A DNA stretch of 64,000 bases from Paenibacillus sp. (GCF_031177825.1 NZ_JAPSKE010000009.1:142720-206719); one strand, 5' to 3'. Counted from the first letter of the stretch, positions 50,317 through 59,208 are shown. The notes: generated from the letters alone by a model not told the origin. Numbers and translations: made by a program.

Positions 50317-51912
50317 TCATGATGTAAACGAATCGAGCAACCGCAAAATAAACGGCTTGAGATCCGTAATTCTTCGGTAGTCCGGTTTCTCGTCCGTGCC
50401 GTAAACGATGACCGGAAAAAGCGAGTCCGTTTTGTAAATGGACCCGTGAGCGCCGCCCCCCGGGTGGGTCGGCGAGCTTTCGTTCGCGAGCTCGTAGCCC
50501 GGCTCCGCGTTTACGACCAAGAACTCCCCTTCGTGCGAATGCAGCGCGGCGTATAATCTCTGCAGGCCGTCGGGGTAATCTCCATAGGTTAGGCTGTTGC
50601 CGTCTACTCGTAAGTCGAACACATCCGGATTTCCCTTGACGGTCCATGCCTGTTTATACGGATCCAGAACGGCTCCGCCCTTTTTGTATTGAAGCGTCTC
50701 CCCCGTTCCGCCTTGAACGACATGGATCCAGCCGTTGTCCTCCCAAGATGCGAAATCGATGCGCTCGTCGGCGATCAGAAGGTTTGCGACATCCCGGAGA
50801 GAAGGCTCGGACCTTAGCTTATACACATACGCCATCGATTCGTTCACGGCCAGCGCCAAGTCGGTTTCTTCCGTTACCGAACCGCCGAACTGCAATACCC
50901 GATACTGTCCGAGCAGCTCGTGCAACGGGACGGTCGAATTGCGGGAACGGGGATGAATTTGGCTCACCCCGCTGTCGCCCATCACAACGATGACGGCTCT
51001 CCGGGCCGCTTCCTCCGGCGAACCGAACGCCCGCAATAAAGTTTGAATTTGCCGGTCTACGTCCTGCACCCCTTTTAAGTCTGACGGTCCTTTATTATGT
51101 AATCTGCTGTCCAGATCCGGCAAATACACGAATAGAAAATCAGGCAAACTGTTGTTCTTAATTAAAAAAGTAGCGACCTCGATCGAATACCGATTGTTCA
51201 TTCCCATGCGACTGATCAATCCGTCCGGCACATCGGTTATCCCTTCGAGCGGATTCGAGAACGTACCCAACGCTAAAAAATCCGGGCCGGCCACCTCCGC
51301 TTCCCCCGGGACGGCGGCCGTTCCTTGGAGCCAAACCGGGACGGACAGCGTATGCGGCGTCGTTCCGCGGTAAATCAGACCGTTAATATTTCCCGATGTC
51401 AGCCCCCGTTTCGCTATATCTTCATAGATCGTCGGCGTTCGGTCGCTGAGGTGCTTTCCGTTCAGATGGAGAAGCGCATTCAAGAAGACGGGTTGAACTC
51501 CGTTCTTAACGGTCTCGAAGCTTCCCGTCCCGTACGTCACGATTCGTTGCTCCTGGCCGGAATACCAGACCAATCCGGGTACGCGGTGCCGGCTTGGGTC
51601 CGTCCCTGTCAACAGAGTGCTGTCGATCGTCACGGACATCGTAGGATATGAGCTTACGAAATCGGGAAAGTACCGCCCGCGCTTCACCAGATATTCGAAC
51701 GTAGGCAGCTTGTTTTGTGCGATGCCTTCCTCGATCGCTTGAGACTGCAGCGAATCGGCGACGACCAGGATCACTTTCTTCGTACGGTCGTCCGACATGG
51801 CATGGATCCGAGACAGATCGGGTTCCTTCGGCGCGTCAGGCTGCTGGCCGCACCCGAAGGGGATCGACAGAAGGGCGAGCGTCATCAACGTTTTTTTCAG
51901 CGGCAGGCTCAT
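50317..51912 (-). CDS. Type I phosphodiesterase/alkaline-phosphatase superfamily protein, probably surface-anchored
   Basis: A 531-residue protein. The N-terminus (MSLPLKKTLMTLALLSIPFG then C) resembles a lipoprotein signal, though the residues before Cys are not an ideal lipobox. Metal and nucleophile features of the superfamily appear in KVILVVADSLQSQAIEEGI, SSYPTMSVTIDSTLLTGTDP (Thr nucleophile region), VYLPDLDSRLHNKG and VVMGDSGVSQIHPRS, and a late His in PTHPGGGAHGSIYKTD. Substrate could be a nucleotide or a phospho-glycolipid. The gene looks less GC-rich than its neighbours. It has its own terminator and no clear operon partner. Confidence 0.82.
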   Translation of the reverse strand: MSLPLKKTLMTLALLSIPFGCGQQPDAPKEPDLSRIHAMSDDRTKKVILVVADSLQSQAIEEGIAQNKLPTFEYLVKRGRYFPDFVSSYPTMSVTIDSTLLTGTDPSRHRVPGLVWYSGQEQRIVTYGTGSFETVKNGVQPVFLNALLHLNGKHLSDRTPTIYEDIAKRGLTSGNINGLIYRGTTPHTLSVPVWLQGTAAVPGEAEVAGPDFLALGTFSNPLEGITDVPDGLISRMGMNNRYSIEVATFLIKNNSLPDFLFVYLPDLDSRLHNKGPSDLKGVQDVDRQIQTLLRAFGSPEEAARRAVIVVMGDSGVSQIHPRSRNSTVPLHELLGQYRVLQFGGSVTEETDLALAVNESMAYVYKLRSEPSLRDVANLLIADERIDFASWEDNGWIHVVQGGTGETLQYKKGGAVLDPYKQAWTVKGNPDVFDLRVDGNSLTYGDYPDGLQRLYAALHSHEGEFLVVNAEPGYELANESSPTHPGGGAHGSIYKTDSLFPVIVYGTDEKPDYRRITDLKPFILRLLDSFTS

Positions 51913-52117
51913 TGTTTTGTCCCCCTTTTTTGCAAGAAAGGCCGCCGATAAGAACGGCAGCCTGTTTAGACGGTATCTAGCGTTCGGGAACGCGCTTTCG
52001 TGCGGATCGACGGGTCTGACCTTCTGCGTTATGTTGCTTCCCGATCCTCCATTTCATTCCTAATGCGGCATCGGAATAAAAACATCGCCCTTCCGGCAAG
52101 TTCCGCGCTGACGCAAG

Positions 52118-52165
52118 AAGGGGCTTTCCCGAGAGCGGAATCATCCGCATACGGGAAAGCCCCTT
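52118..52165. terminator. Hairpin downstream of the pit operon
   Basis: A perfect 14-bp stem AAGGGGCTTTCCCG/CGGGAAAGCCCCTT encloses a smaller GCGGA/TCCGC hairpin. It lies 8 bases beyond the pit stop; the minus-side tail TTCTTGC is only weakly T-rich. The remainder of 51913-52117 shows no gene. Confidence 0.65.
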
Positions 52166-52172
52166 CGACTTT

Positions 52173-53171
52173 TTACAAGAATAACACTTCGATAAGCTTA
52201 AATATGGCTCCGGCCAAGAACGCCGAGATCGGGATCGTGATAAACCACGTCACGATGATCTTGCCGGCGACGTTCCACTTCACGTCGCGGAACCGCTTGG
52301 CCGCGCCGACGCCGAGGATGCCCGACGTTACGACGTGCGTCGTACTGACCGGAAAGCCGGTGAGCGTTGCGCCGAGGATGACGGACGCCGACGTCAAGTC
52401 GGCGGAGACGCCGTTCGCCGGCTCGATCTTGAAGATCTTCGAGCCCATCGTCTTAATGATTTTCCAACCGCCTACGGACGTACCGAGACCCATGGCTGTA
52501 GCCGCGGAAATTTTAACCCATAACGGTACCTCTAGGTCCGTCTGCAGTCCGCCGGCGACGAGCGCGAACGTGATGACGCCCATCGCCTTCTGCGCGTCGT
52601 TCGTCCCGTGGGTGAAGCTCTGGAAGCAAGCCGTGACGATCTGCATCGTGCGGAAATTCTTATTGAGCCGATGCGGGCTGAAGTTCGCGAAAATCCAATA
52701 GACGAGCTTCATGACGATAAAGCCGATGACGAACGCGATGATCGGGGAGAAGATCAAGCCCTTGATAATGCTCGCGAAACCGGAGGCGTTAATGCCTTCG
52801 ATGCCCGCCGATGCGATGACCGCCCCGGCCATCGATCCGATCAAGGCATGCGACGACGACGACGGAATGCCGAACCACCACGTGATCAAATTCCAAGCGA
52901 TGGCGGCGATCAGCGTGGCGACGATAATGATCATGCCGTGGTCGAGCGTCGACGGATCGGCGACCTTGCCGCCGATCGACTTGGCGACCCCGGTGAACGT
53001 AAGGGCGCCGATGAAGTTCAGGGACGCCGCGATCAGGATCGCGTTCCGCGGGCTGAGCGCCCGCGTCGAGACGGAGGTAGCGATAGCGTTCGCCGTGTCG
53101 TGGAAGCCGTTGATGAAGTCGAACGACAGCGCCAGGATCACGACGATAACGATGAGGAACATCGGCTCCAT
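52173..53171 (-). CDS. pit: Inorganic phosphate transporter, PiT family
   Basis: A 332-residue low-affinity phosphate (metal-phosphate) symporter. The duplicated PiT signature is visible as FDFINGFHDTANAIATSVST near the start and CFQSFTHGTNDAQKAMGVIT in the second half. About ten membrane spans. The length is that of the short bacterial form lacking the long central loop. It starts 1 base after the DUF47 gene, forming the usual DUF47-pit pair. Confidence 0.94.
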   Translation of the reverse strand: MEPMFLIVIVVILALSFDFINGFHDTANAIATSVSTRALSPRNAILIAASLNFIGALTFTGVAKSIGGKVADPSTLDHGMIIIVATLIAAIAWNLITWWFGIPSSSSHALIGSMAGAVIASAGIEGINASGFASIIKGLIFSPIIAFVIGFIVMKLVYWIFANFSPHRLNKNFRTMQIVTACFQSFTHGTNDAQKAMGVITFALVAGGLQTDLEVPLWVKISAATAMGLGTSVGGWKIIKTMGSKIFKIEPANGVSADLTSASVILGATLTGFPVSTTHVVTSGILGVGAAKRFRDVKWNVAGKIIVTWFITIPISAFLAGAIFKLIEVLFL

Positions 53172-53172
53172 A

Positions 53173-53793
53173 CTACGAATATCTCAACAGAACGCTGTCC
53201 AGAATGTCGGCCACGTCTTCGCAGGAATCCGTCGTCGTCTCTAAGCGTTCGTAAATTTCTTTTAACCGGAAGTCGTGGTAGGGATCCTTCGGGTTCGTGA
53301 AGATCGCGCGAATGCCTTCCCGCATCAGTCGGTCGCCTTCGTTTTCCAAACTGTTGATCGCCACCGAATGCTCCCGAATTTCTTGATACTTCTTCTTGTC
53401 GAGCAGCTTGAACGCGGCCACCATATGCTCGCACGACTTCACGAGCACCTCCGCGAAGTCTTTCATGATCTGATCGGTGAACGTAATGTTCAAGTAGTCG
53501 AAACGCGCGATCGTCGCTTCGATCCCGTCCATGACGTCGTCGAGCGTCGTCGCCAGCGTAATGATGTCCTCGCGATCGAGCGGAGTGACGAACACTTGGT
53601 TCAGCCCTTTGTACACCTGGTGCGTGATGTTGTCGCCCGCGTGCTCGAGCTCCTTCAATTGTTCGACGTAAATCGCAGGCGGCTGATCTCCGTTCATGGC
53701 GGTACGGAATACGTGAGAAGCTTTCAGACTGTTTTCGGCGCTCTGGATCAACAGATTCAAGAAATCTGTGTCCGTCTTCTTTTTAAATAACAA
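53173..53793 (-). CDS. DUF47 (PhoU-like) partner of the Pit transporter
   Basis: A 206-residue helical protein (FLNLLIQSAENSLKASHVFR to DVADILDSVLLRYS) with the PhoU-like repeats ELEHAGDNITHQVYKGL and NSLENEGDRLMREGIRAI, whose E-x-x-D/G-D motifs bind metal in PhoU folds. Genes of this family almost always precede a pit gene, as here, and are thought to modulate phosphate uptake. The promoter lies in the AT-rich 53794-53990 stretch, which contains no other gene. Confidence 0.92.
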   Translation of the reverse strand: MLFKKKTDTDFLNLLIQSAENSLKASHVFRTAMNGDQPPAIYVEQLKELEHAGDNITHQVYKGLNQVFVTPLDREDIITLATTLDDVMDGIEATIARFDYLNITFTDQIMKDFAEVLVKSCEHMVAAFKLLDKKKYQEIREHSVAINSLENEGDRLMREGIRAIFTNPKDPYHDFRLKEIYERLETTTDSCEDVADILDSVLLRYS

Positions 53794-54014
53794 CTGTGTG
53801 GCCTCCTACCCTGGACCAGATTCATCGGGTTCGCATCGATTTCCGCGATTCCCCCATATTGTCATAACATAAATCGACATCAATCGGCAAGAAGCATTTA
53901 CGAAAACGCAACAATTGTTTTCATATTCTTCACATTTAGTATCTGCCGAAGCGGCCCGTTCGAAACGTTCCGCAGGGCTTCTTTGAAAAAAACGGGATGG
54001 ATTAGGAAAACGCC

Positions 54015-54052
54015 AAAAAAGGCCGAGAACCTGCACGAGCCAGGTTTCGGCC
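54015..54052 (-). terminator. Intrinsic terminator of the ferredoxin reductase unit
   Basis: Minus strand GGCCGAAACCTG, 7-base loop, CAGGTTCTCGGCC (one bulged base) and then TTTTTT (54020-54015). It starts 8 bases after the stop of the 49-codon ORF, supporting that ORF as the end of the transcript. Confidence 0.85.
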
Positions 54053-54059
54053 TATCTGA

Positions 54060-54209
54060 TCAATAATTGTCGTAATTCAGCTCCGAGGTCGAAAAACCGC
54101 AGAACGCCGGGAAGTTTTCGATCGTCCGCTCGGCCCCTTTCTTCCTCGCTTGCCTTTCGATTTGGGCGTACCGCGCCAGAACGCCTCGGCCTTGCGATTG
54201 TTCGTTCAA
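54060..54209 (-). CDS. 49-residue small protein coupled to the ferredoxin reductase gene
   Basis: A TTG overlaps the reductase stop codon (TTGA) and opens a 49-residue frame: a basic helix (LARYAQIERQARKKGAERTI) and then ENFPAFCGFSTSELNYDNY. It has one Cys and an aromatic, acidic end. The frame exactly fills the space to the terminator. The ribosome site is weak (GATGGG), so expression would rely on coupling. The motif ENFPAFCGF looks selected rather than random, but I recognise no family. Confidence 0.5.
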   Translation of the reverse strand: MNEQSQGRGVLARYAQIERQARKKGAERTIENFPAFCGFSTSELNYDNY

Positions 54210-55255
54210 CCCATCATTTGTTTCACCAACTCGCGGTTGCGCTCCTTGAACCGTTCGTTATGCGAAGACACCATCGCGGTTTCGCCGGCGTCCGGTTGAA
54301 TGTACCGCTTCGCCCGGTTCACGGCGTTGGCCGCGTCGTGGAAGGCGCCCGCGATCAGGTGCACCTTGCCGTCGTACTTCACGATGTCGCCGGCGGCGTA
54401 GATGCCGGGTACGCTCGATTCGCATTGGGCGTTCGCCGCGACGTAATCGTCGTCGGCCATCTCGATGCCGACTTCGCTGGCCTTGATCAGCGAGGCGTCG
54501 CGGTCGTAGCCGTGGCTGATGACAACCTCGTCGACGTCGAGGATCGAAGCTTCGCCCGTCGCGAGATCGGTAATTTCCACCCGTTCGACCGTCTCGTGGT
54601 TCGCGCCCGCGATCAGCCTCGTGATCGACGAACGAAGACGAATGTCGGCGGCGCCGTTCATGAGCTGCGACACTTGCGCTTCGTGACCGGATAGAGACTC
54701 CTTCCGATGCACGACGTGCACGCGCTTCGCCACGGCCGCGAGCTCGTTGGCCCAGTCGACCGCCGTATTGCCTCCGCCGGAGACGACGACCGTCTTATTC
54801 TTGAAGTGCTGCAGCGACTTGACCGTATAGTTCAAGTTGGACACCTCGAACCGCTCGGCTCCCTCGATGTCAAGCTTGTGCGGGTTCAGGATGCCGCTGC
54901 CGATCGCGACGATGACCGTCTTCGACAGATGGACCTCGCCGGACGTCGTCCGCAGCGCGAACCGCCCCTCCGAATCGCGGGAGATCGATTCCACCTTCTC
55001 GCCCAGTACGACCGTAGGCTGGAACGTGAGCCCCTGCTCGACCAACCGTTCGATAAGCCGGGCCCCCGGCACCGGCGTCAACCCGCCGACGTCCCAGATC
55101 ATCTTCTCCGGATATACATGCACCTTGCCGCCGAGACGCGGTTGGTACTCGATAATTTTCGTCCTCATCTCGCGAAGACCGCTATAGAACGCCGAATACA
55201 GTCCCGCAGGTCCGCCTCCGATGATCGTTACGTCGAACAAATCGGCTTCCTTCAT
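54206..55255 (-). CDS. Ferredoxin/flavodoxin-NADP reductase, type 2 (YumC-like)
   Basis: A 349-residue thioredoxin-reductase-like FAD enzyme without the redox dithiol. FAD binding is at VTIIGGGPAGLYSAFYSGLR; NADPH binding at TVVVSGGGNTAVDWANELAA; the second FAD block is VPGIYAAGDIVKYDGKVHLI, followed by a C-terminal aromatic/His tail (VSSHNERFKERNRELVKQ). It transfers electrons between NADPH and ferredoxin or flavodoxin and, in Bacillus relatives, can support siderophore-iron reduction. A Fur-like box upstream and the divergent siderophore transporter fit an iron role. A 49-codon ORF follows. Confidence 0.93.
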   Translation of the reverse strand: MKEADLFDVTIIGGGPAGLYSAFYSGLREMRTKIIEYQPRLGGKVHVYPEKMIWDVGGLTPVPGARLIERLVEQGLTFQPTVVLGEKVESISRDSEGRFALRTTSGEVHLSKTVIVAIGSGILNPHKLDIEGAERFEVSNLNYTVKSLQHFKNKTVVVSGGGNTAVDWANELAAVAKRVHVVHRKESLSGHEAQVSQLMNGAADIRLRSSITRLIAGANHETVERVEITDLATGEASILDVDEVVISHGYDRDASLIKASEVGIEMADDDYVAANAQCESSVPGIYAAGDIVKYDGKVHLIAGAFHDAANAVNRAKRYIQPDAGETAMVSSHNERFKERNRELVKQMMG

Positions 55256-55278
55256 CCTCGATCGTCCCCCACCCGAAC

Positions 55279-55297
55279 ATTAATGATTCTCATTCTC
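55279..55297. promoter_or_regulatory. Fur box upstream of the ferredoxin reductase gene
   Basis: ATTAATGATTCTCATTCTC matches the classical 19-bp Fur box GATAATGATTATCATTATC at 15 positions. It is 24 bases upstream of the reductase start. Confidence 0.75.
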
Positions 55298-55387
55298 AAC
55301 GAATATACACCGGAACAAACCGGATTTCAACACAAAAATTAAGGGTTGACAATTCCTTCGATTCCACTTTATAGTTCTGTTTTGAGT

Positions 55388-55406
55388 GAGATTGATTCTC
55401 ATTATT
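55388..55406. promoter_or_regulatory. Fur box upstream of the siderophore transport operon
   Basis: GAGATTGATTCTCATTATT matches the Fur consensus at 15 of 19 positions and lies 51 bases upstream of the ATPase start. A TTGACA at about 55345 upstream and the box position over the promoter suit iron repression. Confidence 0.8.
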
Positions 55407-55456
55407 GATCAAATAGGGGCTCAGCCCTTTTCATTCTCTTGGAGGTGAACCGTACC

Positions 55457-56329
55457 ATGACCCGACTCGTAACGTCCGGACTGCAGGTCGGCTACGACGA
55501 TCGGTTGATCGTGAAGGATTTGGATCTCGCGATTCACGACGGTCTCGTGACGACGATCATCGGACCGAACGGCTGCGGGAAGTCGACGCTGCTGAAGGCG
55601 ATGACCCGCATTCTCCCGCACCGATCGGGCACGATTCTGCTGGACGGGAAGAGCATTCATAAGGAAAACACCAAGCTGCTCGCCCGGAAAATGGCCTTTC
55701 TGCCGCAGACGCCCGAGAGCGCCGCCGGACTGACGGCCGGCGAACTGGTCTCCTACGGCCGGTATCCGTATCAACAAGGGTTCGGCCGCTTGTCCCCGCG
55801 CGATTACGAAGTCGTCGACTGGGCGCTCGAGGCGACCGGCACGGCCGACTTCAAGTTTCGCGCCGTCGACGCCTTGTCGGGCGGGCAGCGGCAGCGCGTC
55901 TGGATCGCGATGGCGCTCGCCCAAGAGACGGATCTCATCTTCTTGGACGAGCCGACGACGTACCTCGACATGGCGCACCAGCTGGAGGTGCTGGAGCTGT
56001 TGCAGACGCTGAATCGCGAGCAGCGGCGGACGATCGTCATGGTGCTGCACGACCTTAATCAAGCCGCCCGGTTCGCCGACATCGTCGTCGCCATGAAGGA
56101 CGGCGCGATCGTGAAAGCGGGCGGCTGCGAAGAGGTCGTTACGCGACAGGTGCTGCGCGACGTGTTTCACATCGACGCCGAAATCGGTAGAGACCCATGG
56201 ACCGGGAAACCGATGTGCGTCGCCTATAAACGATACAGAGGAGAGAATTCGAATGTCCGTGTCGACCAAGAAATTCCGAAAGAAACTTCTGCCGATCCCG
56301 CTCGCTCTTACGCTTACGCTGCTCGTTAG
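55457..56329 (+). CDS. Siderophore ABC transporter ATPase (FecE/FhuC type)
   Basis: A 290-residue importer ATPase. Walker A IIGPNGCGKSTLLK, Q-loop FLPQTPE, signature DALSGGQRQRVWIAMA, Walker B DLIFLDEPTTYLD, switch His in VLHDLNQA. ATG at 55457 has GGAGGTGA 8 bases upstream. The protein normally ends near GKPMCVAYK; here the frame runs on for about 30 residues and overlaps the next gene by 77 bases, as if the original stop had been lost. The extra tail has no family similarity. First gene of the four-gene iron operon. Confidence 0.93.
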   Translation: MTRLVTSGLQVGYDDRLIVKDLDLAIHDGLVTTIIGPNGCGKSTLLKAMTRILPHRSGTILLDGKSIHKENTKLLARKMAFLPQTPESAAGLTAGELVSYGRYPYQQGFGRLSPRDYEVVDWALEATGTADFKFRAVDALSGGQRQRVWIAMALAQETDLIFLDEPTTYLDMAHQLEVLELLQTLNREQRRTIVMVLHDLNQAARFADIVVAMKDGAIVKAGGCEEVVTRQVLRDVFHIDAEIGRDPWTGKPMCVAYKRYRGENSNVRVDQEIPKETSADPARSYAYAAR

Positions 56330-57191
56330 CGCCTGCAGCGGCGTAGCGCCCGCGAACGAAGCCGGCATCGGCGGGGAGACGATTACATACGAGTCGGAGA
56401 ACGGTCCGATCGAAGTGCCGACCGCCCCGCAGCGCGTCGTCGTCGTCTCCACGTTCGCCGGCAACGTCTTGTCGCTCGGCGTCCCGGTCGTCGGCGTGGA
56501 CGTCTGGACGATGATGAACCCCCGCTTCGCGGAACCGTTGAAGGACGCAGAGGAAATTTCCGAGGAAAGTTTAGAGAAAATCATCGAGCTGGAACCGGAC
56601 CTGATCATCGGGTTGTCTACCGCGAAAAACATCGATAAGCTGAGCGAGATCGCGCCTACGGTCACGTATACATACGGGAAGCTGGATTACTTGACGCAGC
56701 ATCTGGAAATCGGCAAGCTGCTGAACAAGGAAGCGGAAGCCAAGGCTTGGATCGACGACTTCAAAAAGCGGACGGCCGAAGCCGGCGACGAGATCCGCGC
56801 GAAGATCGGCGAGGACGCTACCGTCACCATCGTCGAAAACTTCGAGAAAGAACTGTACGTGTTCGGCGACAACTGGGGGCGCGGGGGCGAAATTTTGTAC
56901 CGCGAGATGAAGCTGAAGATGCCGCAGAAGGTAATCGACACCGCGCTCCAGCCGGGATACTTCGCCCTCTCCCTCGAAGCGCTGCCGGAATTCGTCGGCG
57001 ATTATCTCATCATGAGCAAATATACGGATTCCGACACGTCGTTCTTGCAGTCCGAGACGTATAAGAACATCCCCGCGGTGAAAGAAGGCCGCGCGTTCGA
57101 GGTCGACTCGAAGGCGTTTTTCTTTAACGATCCGATCACGCTCGAGTACCAGCTCGAATTTTTCATCGATCGTTTCCTTGGCGAACGATGA
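56253..57191 (+). CDS. Siderophore-binding lipoprotein (FeuA/FhuD-like)
   Basis: A 312-residue lipoprotein. The signal MSVSTKKFRKKLLPIPLALT leads to the lipobox LVSAC. The type III periplasmic-binding fold is shown by PIEVPTAPQRVVVVSTFAGN, ELEPDLIIGLSTAKNIDKLS and the long backbone helix. ATG at 56253 has GAGGAGAG upstream, inside the ATPase gene. Captures an iron-siderophore and hands it to the two permeases encoded next. The kind of siderophore cannot be read. Confidence 0.94.
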   Translation: MSVSTKKFRKKLLPIPLALTLTLLVSACSGVAPANEAGIGGETITYESENGPIEVPTAPQRVVVVSTFAGNVLSLGVPVVGVDVWTMMNPRFAEPLKDAEEISEESLEKIIELEPDLIIGLSTAKNIDKLSEIAPTVTYTYGKLDYLTQHLEIGKLLNKEAEAKAWIDDFKKRTAEAGDEIRAKIGEDATVTIVENFEKELYVFGDNWGRGGEILYREMKLKMPQKVIDTALQPGYFALSLEALPEFVGDYLIMSKYTDSDTSFLQSETYKNIPAVKEGRAFEVDSKAFFFNDPITLEYQLEFFIDRFLGER

Positions 57192-58198
57192 ACGCAGGAG
57201 CGCGTTTCGCGGTACCGTTCCCGCTCAAGCTGTTTCTCAGTCTTCTCTTGTTCGCGGGCATGTTCGTCCTTGCCATGACGACGGGAGCCGTCGACGTAAG
57301 CTTCCGGGACGTCTGGCTGGCTGCGACGACGCAAGCGGACGGCGATAAACCGTTAATGATTCGAGAGATTCGGCTTCCCCGCGAGCTCGCGGCCGTCTTC
57401 GTCGGCGCCGCGCTCGCCGTCTCCGGGGCGATCATGCAGGGCATGACGCGCAATCCGTTGGCGGATCCCGGGCTGCTCGGCGTAACCGCCGGCGCGAACG
57501 CGGCGCTCGCCGCCACGATGGCGTTCCTCCCCGCGGCGAACTACTACGGCATTACGATCGCGTGCTTCGTCGGCGCGACGGCCGGCGCGGCGCTCGTCTT
57601 CGGCATCGGGACGATGCGGCGCGGGGGCTTCTCCCCGATCCGCATCGTGCTGGCCGGCGCCGCCGTATCGTCCTTCCTATACGCCGTGGCGGAAGGCGTC
57701 GGCCTATACTTTAAGATATCGAAGGACGTCTCTATGTGGACGGCCGGCGGCATGATCGGCACGACGTGGAGTCAACTGCAGCTGATCGGCCCGCTCATCG
57801 CCTGCGGACTAGTCGGCGCGCTGCTTCTGTCGCGGCAGCTTACCGTGCTTAGCTTAAGCGAGGAAGTCGCGTCAGGTCTCGGTCAACGCATCCTCTTCGT
57901 CAAGACGGCGCTGCTCGGCATCGTCGTCCTGCTCGCGGGCGCTTCGGTCGCCTTGGTCGGGAGCCTCGCCTTCCTCGGCCTCATCGTGCCCCACGTCGTT
58001 CGGGCCGTCGTCGGCACCGATTATCGGTATATATTGCCGATGTCCGCCGTCGGCGGCGCCGCGCTGATGCTGCTCGCGGATACGATCGCCCGCACCGTGA
58101 ACGCGCCGTACGAGACGCCGGTGGCCGCGGTCATCGCGATGATGGGCATCCCGTTCTTTCTGGCGATCGTGCATCGAGGAGGTCGAACGTCGTCGTGA
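57188..58198 (+). CDS. FecCD-family siderophore permease
   Basis: A 336-residue permease with nine to ten spans. Family blocks: IREIRLPRELAAVFVGAALA, SGAIMQGMTRNPLADPGLLG, and the coupling region GSLAFLGLIVPHVVRAVVGT. Its ATG overlaps the lipoprotein stop by 4 bases and its stop overlaps the next permease start, so all are coupled. Confidence 0.95.
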   Translation: MNAGARFAVPFPLKLFLSLLLFAGMFVLAMTTGAVDVSFRDVWLAATTQADGDKPLMIREIRLPRELAAVFVGAALAVSGAIMQGMTRNPLADPGLLGVTAGANAALAATMAFLPAANYYGITIACFVGATAGAALVFGIGTMRRGGFSPIRIVLAGAAVSSFLYAVAEGVGLYFKISKDVSMWTAGGMIGTTWSQLQLIGPLIACGLVGALLLSRQLTVLSLSEEVASGLGQRILFVKTALLGIVVLLAGASVALVGSLAFLGLIVPHVVRAVVGTDYRYILPMSAVGGAALMLLADTIARTVNAPYETPVAAVIAMMGIPFFLAIVHRGGRTSS

Positions 58199-59208
58199 TT
58201 CATCCCCAAGTGATTCGAAAGCAGCGATGGCTTCTTGGACTGCTGTTAGCGCTCCTCCTGCTCGTCTCCGTTATCGGCGCCGGCGTCGGGTATTCGTCGC
58301 TGTCGTTCGACCGACTCCTGCCGACGCTGCTCGGGAGCGGCACGTTCAAGGAGGAATTCGTGCTGTTCTCGGTGCGGCTGCCGCGCATTGCGGTCACGCT
58401 GCTCGCGGGTATGGCGCTCGCGCTGTCGGGGGCGGTGCTGCAGGGCATCACCCGCAACGAGCTCGCCGATCCGGGCATCATCGGCGTCAACTCCGGCGCG
58501 GGCGTCGCCATCGCGACGTTTTACTTGTTTCTGCCGATCGACACGCGGACGTTCGCTTGGATGCTGCCGCTCGTCGCCTTCCTCGGCGCGATCGTCACGG
58601 CGCTCGTCATCTACGCGCTCGCGTACCGCCGGAAGTCCGGCCTTCAGCCGACCAGCTTCGTCCTGATGGGCGTCGGCGTATCGCTCGCCCTCTCCGGCGC
58701 GATGGTCGTGATCGTCTCCTCGGCCGAACGGGAGAAGGTCGACTTCGTCTCCAAGTGGCTCGCCGGCAGCATCTGGGGCGCGGATGGGCCGTTCATCGCG
58801 GCCGTCGCGCCGTGGCTGGCGCTGCTCATTCCGTTCGTGCTCTCGCGATCGAACCGCCTGAACCTGCTCGGGATGAGCGAGCCGGCCGCGATCGGCGTCG
58901 GCGCGGCCGTCCAGAAGGAACGGTTCGTCCTGCTGCTGGCGGCGACGGCGCTCGCCGCGACGGCCGTGTCGGTCGCAGGCGGCGTCGCGTTCATCGGCTT
59001 GATGGCGCCGCACATCGCGAGGAGCCTAGTCGGGCCGCGGCACCAGCTCATGCTGCCGCTCGCCCTCGCCATCGGCGCGTTCCTGCTCCTCTCCGCCGAC
59101 ACGATCGGCCGCAATCTCGCCGATCCCGACGGCATTCCGGCCGGGATTATGGTGTCGCTGCTCGGCGCGCCATATTTCTTATATTTGCTGCTGCGTAAAT
59201 CGAGGTGA
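58195..59208 (+). CDS. FecCD-family siderophore permease (second subunit)
   Basis: A 337-residue permease paralogous to the preceding one: FSVRLPRIAVTLLAGMALAL, SGAVLQGITRNELADPGIIG and GGVAFIGLMAPHIARSLVGP. GTG start overlaps the upstream stop. Forms the heterodimeric channel with its neighbour. Last gene of the iron operon, followed by a terminator. Confidence 0.95.
   Translation: MIHPQVIRKQRWLLGLLLALLLLVSVIGAGVGYSSLSFDRLLPTLLGSGTFKEEFVLFSVRLPRIAVTLLAGMALALSGAVLQGITRNELADPGIIGVNSGAGVAIATFYLFLPIDTRTFAWMLPLVAFLGAIVTALVIYALAYRRKSGLQPTSFVLMGVGVSLALSGAMVVIVSSAEREKVDFVSKWLAGSIWGADGPFIAAVAPWLALLIPFVLSRSNRLNLLGMSEPAAIGVGAAVQKERFVLLLAATALAATAVSVAGGVAFIGLMAPHIARSLVGPRHQLMLPLALAIGAFLLLSADTIGRNLADPDGIPAGIMVSLLGAPYFLYLLLRKSR

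Noticed and set aside
53806..54036. A 76-codon minus-strand ORF between the DUF47 gene and the reductase unit
   Set aside because: It overlaps the reductase terminator, has no ribosome site and its product shows no organised structure.
54060..54209. The small ORF after the reductase as a ferredoxin
   Set aside because: It has a single cysteine, so it cannot hold an iron-sulfur cluster of ferredoxin type.
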